DNA from: CAYYYG01 sp964591375
GTDB taxonomy: Bacteria > Patescibacteriota > Microgenomatia > UBA1406 > GWC2-37-13
Direction of reading: 5' to 3'
Length of the DNA stretch: 64,000 nucleotides
Assembly: GCA_964591375.1 (NCBI GenBank)
Contig: CAZQAU010000001.1
Location: 85,504-149,503 of the forward strand
Positions within the stretch are counted from its first letter, which is position 1, and each line of letters starts with the position of its first letter. Below the pieces are notes generated by a model that was not told where the DNA came from, made no database searches, and worked only from the letters and a program-made list of their open reading frames with translations. Below, piece by piece: positions 54,702 to 63,234 of this stretch. The position numbers were made by a program, and so were the translations under genes.

Positions 54702-55220
54702 TTAAAATCCCCGACGCTCTCCAATCTGATGTTCTTTCCATAACCATTTCTCGATCCCAAACATTTCACAATGAGTGGGATATTTCTCAATATATTTTCG
54801 TTCGTCTTCATCAAATTCCTGTTTCAATCCCGATACTATTTCCAATAATTTCAATTCGTCGTCGCTTATTTCATCAATACGACACAAAGTGTTATTTATA
54901 TCTCCTTTTTTGAATCCCAAACAACAATCAATCAATCCCATTGCTTCCAAAAACTCTGTATTATTAAGTTCAGGTCTTGTTGCTTTTAATTCTTCGCATT
55001 TTGTCTCTATTTTGTTTTTGATTATTTCAATGTCTTCTTTGATAGCATTCGTCATTTCGTTATATACAATTGCTGTATTGATTTTTGATTGTTTTTTATG
55101 ATGCAAATCGTACAGTGCTTTTTTGGTTACATCTATACGTTCTTTGATTCTCATATCCTTTGCAGTTATACACCAATCTGCAGGACGGGGTTTTTTCGCA
55201 TTTCGCCTTCTTTTTGGCAT
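54702..55220 (-). CDS. Uncharacterised basic-start helical protein (172 aa)
   Basis: Starts MPKRRRNAKKPRPADWC, a nuclear-localisation-like segment, then is helical and charged throughout. It has a cysteine pair in GLIDCCLGF near 96-104. An in-frame TTG at 55262 is not needed; the ATG at 55220 is used. Its end lies 8 bases from the convergent paralog B. No family recognised. Confidence 0.82.
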   Translation of the reverse strand: MPKRRRNAKKPRPADWCITAKDMRIKERIDVTKKALYDLHHKKQSKINTAIVYNEMTNAIKEDIEIIKNKIETKCEELKATRPELNNTEFLEAMGLIDCCLGFKKGDINNTLCRIDEISDDELKLLEIVSGLKQEFDEDERKYIEKYPTHCEMFGIEKWLWKEHQIGERRGF

Positions 55221-55284
55221 TTTTAATATTTCACAAGAGTAATTTTTTTTTGGACAAGTCAAAAAATAGATTTATTCATAAATT

Positions 55285-58200
55285 TTATCCGTTCATTTTC
55301 CATACAAATTTGCCATCATCTAAGTCATTGTCTATAGGATTTGCTGCATGAGCTTCGGCAATATCGACGTTTGATAATTGTTTAGGGGTCTTATTGGGCT
55401 GATAATTCTCAATTTCCTTTTCGAGACAATTAAATACCTCGTTTGAAGAAACTTGAATAGAATTGTTTTCTTTTGGTAGTTCCTTATTGACAGGTGTCCA
55501 CGGAATATGCCCTTCAGAATCCGCACCAAGAATATCGCAAATCACTTTCCATTTCGCCTGATTAAACGTAAGGCCTTTCTTTTTCAATTTGGCAAGTCTT
55601 CTCAGTAATATTTTTTTCATATGAATAGTATCCAAACAATCCTCATTTTGCCAGTTTGCTCGTTCGTATCTGAATTCCAGGGTGTTTTCTTTTGTTTTAA
55701 GGCCATACATATCTTGTTCCAGTATCTCCATAGCCACATTGCATTCTGAGCTAAACACATCCTTTTCAAACAAATCGTAATAACAGTTTGATAAGGTATT
55801 TAAGCATTGTTGCAATATTCCTTTCCTAGCAGGTTCGTCAGTGCGAATCATTTTGGCAATGCTTGATTCATCAGGCATCATATACGTGATTTCGTTGACG
55901 GATCTTGTACTGATTACATACAATAAAAACCGAGTGCTGTACATTGTGATTCTGGGTTCCACAAATACCAAATTAGGCACTTGGATTCCCTGAGAGGCAT
56001 ATCCGCTAATACAACATGCATTTTTCAAATGCTCCAAACAACTCCTAACAGCAGGCACAAAATGGAGTTCTGAGGGAGGTTCAGGTTTGATGGTATCGTT
56101 TGCAGTATAAATTTTGTCTTTGAGAACAAGCAATTGAATACAGTCTTCTGTCATGGGTTCTTGGGTTGTATCTTCGTTAACACTTAATAAAGATGCTTCT
56201 ATGGTACAACCATCAGGGGGTTGTAGTCTCATGTGTTTGATAATAATTTCTTTGACTCTATTTGACAATGGGATGATTATGTTTTCCAAACGGCCGTTTT
56301 TCCTTGGTTTGTATGTATGCAAAAGCCTTTTTCCTGTCACTATATTCTCAAACATGTCATAGAGTTGTCTGTGACAGTTTTCGTCTATGATTTCAAAGTC
56401 CAAACTGACATCGCTTTCTAGTCCTATTTGGACAGCCTGTTCTTCTGAAAATCCCATTTTTCTAATTTCTTCCAATCGATGCATCTCGTCCACTTGCTCA
56501 TTCATTTTCTCATTCATATCAGGAACATCGTGTTCTGGCAGCATAGTAAAGTTGATACAAACCATCAAAGAACAAACCACTTCCAACAAACTATTTGTAA
56601 CCATTCCTGGCAGTGTTATCTTGGGAGTTACTGGTTCATAGCGATAAAATTTGTTAGGTATTGGCTTGGTTCCTGCTGGCAATACGAGTTTTTCCAATAT
56701 TTTGTTCGCAACAGCATAACATATCTCATTTGTGCGAGCAACAAACTGAATGTTGTGGATAGTATAAGAAGATCGTTCTAGAAATTTCTCTACGACAGTC
56801 AGATAGTTGTCTGGAGTAATTTCGATGAATTTAACACATTCCTCGTCTATCCTAAAAGCATTTGGGTTCTTTGAAGCAATTGCATGGGCATTCTCTCCCA
56901 AAATACGGTTATCAAATCTATGCATATGATTAAACGGAATAGTAAATTTTGATAGACCATGCAAAAAATCCTCTTGGAAATGACCAGCTTGAATAGGTGG
57001 CAATTGCTTCAAATCCCCAGCAGTCACAATCCAATATCCTTCTTCACAACAATTGGCAAACATCCATAGTGCCATAGCTCCCAAAGGATGGTACATCACT
57101 GAGGCTTCTTCAATCACAAATATTTTGCAGTCTTCAATAAAACACTTGGTAAAAGGATAGTTGTAAAGCGCATCCTGAATGCATGTTCTGTGATTGGGGT
57201 CGTCTGGGTTTCTATTTGATGCAAGAGCAGCTATTTTCTCTAGTGCCCCACTTCTCATAGCCTTGGCTCTTTTTTCTCCGTTATGTTCAACAAGAAAAGG
57301 AAACACTCTACTGCACAACACACTGTGTTTTTGCACCATACTATGTATTGTGCCTATCCTGCATAAGTTAGCTCCGTTTGGACCATATATTTTAACCAAG
57401 TTCTTCACCAACGGTTTTTTGAGATTGTTTACATGGGCACCCATAAAACTCCCATATAGAATTTCGTTGAATTTAAACAATTTTGCTAATTGAGAGAGAA
57501 AAGATGTTTTGCCACTTCCACCTGTTCCCGACAAATTGACAATTGGATGTTTGAACAATCGGCAAAATGCTTCCATCTGTTCTGAACAAGTGCTTTCATC
57601 AGGTTTGAAATTTTTAAATTTTTCTGAAAACTTCTTTTCTTTGGAAGCCATCAAAAATCTGTCATACACTTTCAAAACAGAATAAATAATCATAGCATCT
57701 TCATAGTAGCATGATTCCAATTGTATATTATATCCTTCAAGTGACTTTCTACACACATCCTCACTTGATTTAATCAATTCTTGCATTCGTTCTTTGATCA
57801 TATGATCTTTTTTGAAAATCATCAAAGACTCGTCCACTCCCATTTCCAATATAGCAACAGCAATCTTGTGGTCTAGTGTTTCCGTATCTACATATCTACC
57901 AATCACATCCAAAATATCTCTATCTTTCTTGAGAAGAGAATATACCATAGAAAAAGTAACTATTCTATGTTTCCCATTCTCTCCGCCACACAAATCCCGT
58001 ATACTGCTGTATACAATCGCTCTCATAATATGATTTGCATTATTGGAAGAATTAAACTGTTTCAATGTTCGCATATAAGCCTTGAACGAAAGCTCGTTTT
58101 GTTCTCCAAAAGATGAAAACATAAAACTGTATATATGAGAAAATGAAATATACTTGTCATTCTGTTTCAAAGTCACCAATTTGTATGTATCATTCACTAA

Positions 58201-59190
58201 AGTGTAGTAAAGATTGTACAAATCTTTCAATCGCAATCCCATCAGCCATTTCTCATGGTAGTATTGAGAAAGATGGACAAATGCAGTTCCGCCAAAATAA
58301 CGAACCACTTCTGGATGGGCTGCGAATTTGGCTGTTCTCAAAGACATATCAGATGGTAAAATACTATCTCCATCTGCAACTTGTTGTGCGCGCTTTGCAT
58401 GCACAGAAGCATCGTATTCTGTCAGCAAGGTGCATGCAGAAACAAATGCATTGTAATATGTTTTGCAAAGGAGTTCCGATACAAATTTGGGAGAAGCCTC
58501 TTTGTAAGAAGAAGATGTATCAGGGTCTTCGTCCAATCTGGTTTTCCAATAGGCCGGTCTAATTGCAGTAATGGGAGTGGCTCTGCTTGCAACTCCAAGC
58601 TTCATCATTAGTTCCTGATAATTTGCTCTGATTGCAAATGAAATCAGCCACACTATTTGTTCCACAGACGCATCCATTATAGGTTCTTGCTTCTGATCAA
58701 TAATATAGCTATATTTCCTTGCAGGACGATGCTTGAACGTATATTGATATACTGGTACAGGAACGTACTTGGCTTCTCTAAACAAAAGGTCACCCACTCC
58801 TGGAGTAGTATGGAAAAAAATTTGGTTGCATTTGTTGATATCTATTTTTTCCGGCGCTGGCAGATTTGATATATCAACCGAACAAGTATGGATCTCGTAG
58901 TTGATCGGCTTTTTTCTATTGGCAAAATATCTCCCACGACTTGTTTCTGCACTTGAACTAGTGTCTCCCCAACTCTCAAGCACTTTATCATAGTCTACAG
59001 TAGTTTCTCCAATATCCAGTGTTTTTGTGATCAAGTTATCTGCATAGTGTTCCACTTTCGCTCTCCATCCAAAGTCTGTGGGATCATGGCCATTCATCTT
59101 CTCTTTGGACAATCTCATCGTTGCAGGAAGTATTTTGTCATGGGATAGCCCGATATTTAGCAATTCTTCATCAGGTATGTCATCAAACAT
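55285..59190 (-). CDS. SF1 helicase, RecD/Pif1/UL5-type (1301 aa)
   Basis: Helicase motifs in order: Walker A NLSGTGGSGKTSFLSQ (about 547-562), Walker B FVIEEASVM (about 687-695), motif III TAGDLKQLPPIQAG (about 720-733), motif V SGYASQGIQVPNLVFVEP (about 1060-1077) and motif VI LYVISTRSVNE (about 1087-1097). GDxxQLPP and SQG place it with SF1B enzymes such as RecD, Pif1 and herpesvirus UL5. The 540-residue N-terminal region and the 320 residues between motifs III and V are unlike minimal helicases. It probably unwinds DNA at viral replication forks. The frame extends to TTG 59298; ATG 59190 is chosen. Confidence 0.92.
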   Translation of the reverse strand: MFDDIPDEELLNIGLSHDKILPATMRLSKEKMNGHDPTDFGWRAKVEHYADNLITKTLDIGETTVDYDKVLESWGDTSSSAETSRGRYFANRKKPINYEIHTCSVDISNLPAPEKIDINKCNQIFFHTTPGVGDLLFREAKYVPVPVYQYTFKHRPARKYSYIIDQKQEPIMDASVEQIVWLISFAIRANYQELMMKLGVASRATPITAIRPAYWKTRLDEDPDTSSSYKEASPKFVSELLCKTYYNAFVSACTLLTEYDASVHAKRAQQVADGDSILPSDMSLRTAKFAAHPEVVRYFGGTAFVHLSQYYHEKWLMGLRLKDLYNLYYTLVNDTYKLVTLKQNDKYISFSHIYSFMFSSFGEQNELSFKAYMRTLKQFNSSNNANHIMRAIVYSSIRDLCGGENGKHRIVTFSMVYSLLKKDRDILDVIGRYVDTETLDHKIAVAILEMGVDESLMIFKKDHMIKERMQELIKSSEDVCRKSLEGYNIQLESCYYEDAMIIYSVLKVYDRFLMASKEKKFSEKFKNFKPDESTCSEQMEAFCRLFKHPIVNLSGTGGSGKTSFLSQLAKLFKFNEILYGSFMGAHVNNLKKPLVKNLVKIYGPNGANLCRIGTIHSMVQKHSVLCSRVFPFLVEHNGEKRAKAMRSGALEKIAALASNRNPDDPNHRTCIQDALYNYPFTKCFIEDCKIFVIEEASVMYHPLGAMALWMFANCCEEGYWIVTAGDLKQLPPIQAGHFQEDFLHGLSKFTIPFNHMHRFDNRILGENAHAIASKNPNAFRIDEECVKFIEITPDNYLTVVEKFLERSSYTIHNIQFVARTNEICYAVANKILEKLVLPAGTKPIPNKFYRYEPVTPKITLPGMVTNSLLEVVCSLMVCINFTMLPEHDVPDMNEKMNEQVDEMHRLEEIRKMGFSEEQAVQIGLESDVSLDFEIIDENCHRQLYDMFENIVTGKRLLHTYKPRKNGRLENIIIPLSNRVKEIIIKHMRLQPPDGCTIEASLLSVNEDTTQEPMTEDCIQLLVLKDKIYTANDTIKPEPPSELHFVPAVRSCLEHLKNACCISGYASQGIQVPNLVFVEPRITMYSTRFLLYVISTRSVNEITYMMPDESSIAKMIRTDEPARKGILQQCLNTLSNCYYDLFEKDVFSSECNVAMEILEQDMYGLKTKENTLEFRYERANWQNEDCLDTIHMKKILLRRLAKLKKKGLTFNQAKWKVICDILGADSEGHIPWTPVNKELPKENNSIQVSSNEVFNCLEKEIENYQPNKTPKQLSNVDIAEAHAANPIDNDLDDGKFVWKMNG

Positions 59191-59324
59191 TTTCTCAAAT
59201 GGATTTGTGATATTTCCAAAGTTTTTCGGTGGTCGAATTTTGTCAAAAAATTTATTAATAAAAAACTTAAAACACTTGGAACAAAAAAAAACGCTCAAAA
59301 TAGTATGGATATCATAAAAATGGT

Positions 59325-60836
59325 TTACATCACATCAAATTCCTCAAACGAATCCTCTTTTGGACTTATATATTCAACAAATTTTTCATATATATTTTTC
59401 AAATAAGTGTATGCAAAAGAACGGCGAACAATTTCTATAGCTAATGATGCTATATTATAATATTCTGCTGAAGTAAAAATATCACCACGAACATAAACTA
59501 TATCAAACCCATACATCAAATTAGATATTTTGCATTTCGTAACATCAGAATTTTTTGTCGAAGACACATTAAATTTCTGATTGATAAATACTGTAAAAGA
59601 CTCTTTATCAGTAGACATAGGATTAATTTCTATGGTTATCGTTCCAAAAGATTGATTAATCAATTTTTGTAAAGTAATATGTGTTCGCCGTCGTCCATCA
59701 ACAAAACAAACTCTTCCTTGCTCATCAATAATATTCCCTTTACCAATAACACTATACATACATTCAATATTTGTATTTGTCATGATAAAATGATGATTTA
59801 TCAAAACTATCCAAGTTAATAAATCAAGATATGCATCATTAGATACTACTGTCGATTTAGAACTAAATAATTTCCTAAGCAAATTGCGTTTTAGTGATTG
59901 ATATCGGCTATTTTCACTTCTATTATTATCAAAAGCACGTAATTGTTCACAAACTTTTACATGCAATGATGGAATAATTAATTTAGTTAATTCCTTATCC
60001 TCATACATAATATTATCTACATCAAGTTTTTCTATCGATGCTATATCAATCATGTTATCATTTGTAGAAATACTAACGGAATCTTTTGCTAAAACAGGAA
60101 CTAAATCATTATTTCGAGGATTAAAATCTGTTACTTTTAGCGGAAGCTTTAGATGGGAATCAACAAATTCGTCTATGGTATTAATACTTGCATCAGATTC
60201 GTTAATATGAATAATTTCACGAGCAGGAGTTTCTTTGTGGACTGACTTTGAAGAAGAAGACTTGTGAGCTTTCGAAGCATGTTTATCTTTTTTGTTAGAA
60301 TCGGCCGGTTGATCTTTGGTTGTTTCCTTCAAAGGCCGTCCTCTTTTTTTATGCTTATTTTTTGTCTTGGTAACCAATGGCACAACATCGTCGTCTGAAA
60401 CATGTTTTCTGGGCAAGGATTTTGTTGGGGTTTCTTTAGGCAAATTTTCATTCGACACTTTTTTGTTCTGCATTTCATTGGTTATCGTAAAAATTGATTC
60501 CATAAGTAATTCAGCGTCTTTGGAAAGTTGCATCTGTTCAGGTGTTTTTGTTGTTTTACGAATTTCCTCGATGGGATCGTCAGATTCATTGATGTTTTCA
60601 TTAGAAACAAGTTGCGGTTCAACTTCGATATTTGGTTGCGGTTCTGTATTAATTCTTGGCATTTCCACTGCAGTATTGTTTTTGTGTTTCAAGTTGGTGA
60701 CTCTTTGTTTCACAAGAGATTTAAGTAATCTGTCTATAACTTGTTCTGTTGGACAAGAACAGTTTAAAAATCAAAAAGTGCATCCTAGATATGATATTAA
60801 TTTTTAATTGGAGTCACCTTTGTTAAAAGATTCCAT
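59325..60836 (-). CDS. AT-hook protein with a candidate 72-base intron near its start (479 aa if spliced)
   Basis: The main body has a Ser/Lys/Glu-rich disordered first half with an AT-hook (KKRGRPLK, core GRP, about residue 135) and a folded C-terminal half (about 260-479) with no recognised domain. Frame analysis suggests exon 1 at 60836-60818 (MESFNK plus one base), an intron at 60817-60746 (GTGACT to TGTCCAACAG) and exon 2 from 60745. The join reads MESFNKEQVIDRLLKSLVKQ, a clean helix. Without splicing, the first ATG is 60662, giving 445 residues. A DNA-binding regulator or chromatin protein is likely from the AT-hook. Confidence 0.75.
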
Positions 60837-60903
60837 GCACAATGTGCACCCTGTTTCGTGTTTGTTAAAATCCCTTACAAAAAATAATGTTTTTAATACT
60901 GGT

Positions 60904-60946
60904 ATCCTATCCAGCAATTGAAAATATGTAGCCTAACATAGCATTA
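60904..60946. promoter_or_regulatory. GTAGCCTA-type junction elements, two copies
   Basis: TCCTATCCAGCAATTGAAAA and GTAGCCTAACATAGCATTA occur back to back just 3' of the 85-residue gene. They resemble the elements between the TBP-like genes at the other end of the window. Confidence 0.45.
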
Positions 60947-60957
60947 AAAAAACTTTT

Positions 60958-61215
60958 TTATTCCAATTTTTTAGTGTGCAAACAATCTTTGCTTAAATTT
61001 CCACCAAATCCATAAGAATAGTATTCGCCATTTACTATATAGACTTTAACAGGCCATGCAATAGCGATTTTCATATATTTTTCCCGATCATAATCAGGTC
61101 CAAAACATCGAGGCATTATATGTTCAAATAACATATTTCCAATATGAGGATATGTTGCATTAAAAGTTGCAAAGTCTGTTTTTAAATGTAAAGTTTTCTC
61201 AATAGTTGGAGCCAT
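60958..61215 (-). CDS. Small uncharacterised protein (85 aa)
   Basis: Short but with a proper ATG, a junction element after its stop and no overlap with another gene. The second half (KIAIAWPVKVYIVNGEYYSY) has a strand-turn-strand look similar to one TBP-like repeat, and it uses the same 3' element as that family. It could be a half-length relative or remnant. This link is speculative. Confidence 0.55.
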   Translation of the reverse strand: MAPTIEKTLHLKTDFATFNATYPHIGNMLFEHIMPRCFGPDYDREKYMKIAIAWPVKVYIVNGEYYSYGFGGNLSKDCLHTKKLE

Positions 61216-61337
61216 GTTTAAATGATGTTCAATAAAAATATAGTATACAAGTAAATTGCTTTCCCAAACAGCTTTTGTTTTATATTATATAAAAATAAAC
61301 CCAACACAAACTTGTAACACATAACCATACAAAGACT

Positions 61338-62156
61338 TTATAACCATTGACAATTTGACAACTTATGAGTAAACGCATTGACAACGGAATCTGCAAGATC
61401 CGTATTAGCAAAATACTTTGCTAAAACATTCAGCATATGCATCTCAATCTGTTTTGTCATGGAGGCATATCTATCCGACAAAAAGCAATTGACATTGAAG
61501 TTATTTCGCAAATTGTACACTTCGTCTGAATTTCCTCCTTTGAAAAAAAGGACGCCATAGTAATAGGACTGACTGAAATTGAATTCCATAAATTCAGTTG
61601 GAGATTCTATAGGGTGGATACGAAGAGTAAAATCATACATCCCATATGATTTAGACAAGGTAGTTTCTTTGATACTATCTGATCTTCCTTTTTCGTTGCA
61701 CAAGTGATTGTTTGGGGCAACTGGCACTCCTTTTTGCTTGACAAAGTAAAGAAACTCTTTTTTGTTGATTCCGGTAATTTTTGCAATGCTAATATCATTG
61801 TTGTTGAAATTGTTGCCCAGAATACGATGGAACGACGAAATTGGCAAACGAGTCACTATGCTCATTTTTTGCTTACTGGCTTTTCGACGGGCAAATTTGA
61901 GCAGGACCTTCCTGGCTTTTTTCATGGTCTCCTCGTCTTCAATGAGTTTCAGAGGTATGTGTTGCGCATGTTCTTCTTTGATAATTTCAAGCAGTTCTTT
62001 GTTGTCTTTGGGAGTAGGCTTGTCAGACCACATATCCTTGAAGCTAATTCCGGCATTCCTGTTGTCCAAGATTATGGTAGAGTAGGACGTGAATGGCTGG
62101 ATGTTCATTTCTATCAGTGTATTGTGGATCTCGGTCATTCTTTTGGATGGACTCAT
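61338..62156 (-). CDS. Uncharacterised protein (272 aa)
   Basis: Basic and helical from about residue 30 to 120 (KKARKVLLKFARRKASKQKM), then an alpha/beta C-terminal part with YGVLFFKGGNSDEVYNL. No family recognised. The open frame starts with an ATG at 62264, but that extension runs through a repeated GCCTAC junction element; the ATG at 62156 (MSPSKRMTEIHN) with its AAAA leader is a better start. Confidence 0.82.
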   Translation of the reverse strand: MSPSKRMTEIHNTLIEMNIQPFTSYSTIILDNRNAGISFKDMWSDKPTPKDNKELLEIIKEEHAQHIPLKLIEDEETMKKARKVLLKFARRKASKQKMSIVTRLPISSFHRILGNNFNNNDISIAKITGINKKEFLYFVKQKGVPVAPNNHLCNEKGRSDSIKETTLSKSYGMYDFTLRIHPIESPTEFMEFNFSQSYYYGVLFFKGGNSDEVYNLRNNFNVNCFLSDRYASMTKQIEMHMLNVLAKYFANTDLADSVVNAFTHKLSNCQWL

Positions 62157-62251
62157 TTTAAAAATGCTAATTTTGAGTTTCGTAGCTATTTTTCCTTTTC
62201 TATTATTGTATCCTATCAAAACACAAAAATCTTCCACAATAAAAATCTGCC

Positions 62252-62289
62252 GCCTACAGTGCATTTCATTATTTGTAGCCTACTGTGCA
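62252..62289. promoter_or_regulatory. GCCTAC elements, two copies, in a divergent promoter
   Basis: GCCTACAGTGCA (62252-62263) and GTAGCCTACTGTGCA (62275-62289) lie between the divergent 272-residue and MYND-finger genes. They match the core of the junction element found in the TBP-like array, but here they sit upstream of both genes. Confidence 0.45.
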
Positions 62290-62322
62290 AAAAAAAAAAC
62301 AACTTTTCCGATTCAAAAAAAA

Positions 62323-63222
62323 ATGAAGAAGAAAAAGGCTCATAGAAAGAATAACAAACAAAAGCAAGCCAAATCTGACAATAGATTGCCATTTCCAACC
62401 ATTGAACCATTGAAAGATCTTATAGTATTGTCAAATAACATAACAGAAAAAACAGTTTTTTGGAAAAAGCAGAGAAACGGCGAATGGAAATTCGATTTTG
62501 TGGACGATATAAAACAATGTTACAAAAATACCATGGACATATACCAATGCGATTTTATAGACAAGAATAGAGGAATCATGTTTTATTTGAACAAATTCTA
62601 TTTGGTATGTGATCCTGCCGATGAAAAACTAAAGCAACTGGCCAGATGGACAATATTGAAAGCAGTATGTGTGATAAGGGGTTGGCTTATGAAACGCGGG
62701 AATATACAAGAAGCTCTTGATATTTTCAATACAGATATGGAATATCTGACTTGGAACGAATTCGAAAAGTTTGTCAAGATATGGACAATCAAATTATCAT
62801 ATCATTATTATCTTATGAAAACACTGAATCAGAAAAAACATCCTTTGCCATCTTATGAGACGGAGGAGCTTATGATAAAGTTTAATCATTATTTTGTCAA
62901 GAAGCCTCCTTTGTTGAAAGAAAAGACTTGTGGAAGATGCATGAAAAGTTTTCCTAGGCGAAAACCTATGTTACGATGTCCAAAATGCATGTCTGTTGTA
63001 TTTTGTAATGAATGCTTTTTTAATGATGATTCGCCTCATTACAAATATTGTGACCTTATAAAGCACTACAGTGTTTACAAAGTTGCAATTGGAAACATAC
63101 GGGATTCTAATATAGCAGAATTGATTGAAGATATAAGCAATCGCAGTAGTGTATATAATATTGTTATGGATTCTGAATATATAACTGATTATTATGGTTT
63201 GGCAGTTGATATTTGTGCATGA
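62323..63222 (+). CDS. MYND-type zinc finger protein (299 aa)
   Basis: The start is at the poly-A-led ATG 62323 (MKKKKAHRKNNKQKQ, a nuclear-signal-like basic run); the frame continues upstream only through noncoding-looking sequence. Residues about 205-245 hold CGRCMKSF, RCPKCMSVVFCNEC and HYKYC, the C-x2-C, C-x2-C, C-x2-C, H-x3-C order of a MYND finger, a protein-interaction module. The part before it is helical and unrecognised. A transcriptional co-regulator role is plausible. Last gene before the right inverted-repeat arm. Confidence 0.85.
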   Translation: MKKKKAHRKNNKQKQAKSDNRLPFPTIEPLKDLIVLSNNITEKTVFWKKQRNGEWKFDFVDDIKQCYKNTMDIYQCDFIDKNRGIMFYLNKFYLVCDPADEKLKQLARWTILKAVCVIRGWLMKRGNIQEALDIFNTDMEYLTWNEFEKFVKIWTIKLSYHYYLMKTLNQKKHPLPSYETEELMIKFNHYFVKKPPLLKEKTCGRCMKSFPRRKPMLRCPKCMSVVFCNECFFNDDSPHYKYCDLIKHYSVYKVAIGNIRDSNIAELIEDISNRSSVYNIVMDSEYITDYYGLAVDICA

Positions 63223-63234
63223 TATAGTGTATTA

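Noticed and set aside
59191..59298. An upstream exon for the SF1 helicase
   Set aside because: The stretch before the ATG reads somewhat like protein (RPPKNFGNITNPFEK), but I found no convincing splice sites linking it to an upstream ATG.
62157..62264. Longer start for the 272-residue protein
   Set aside because: The extra 36 residues run across a repeated GCCTAC element shared with noncoding junctions, so the ATG at 62156 is preferred, although the longer form cannot be fully excluded.
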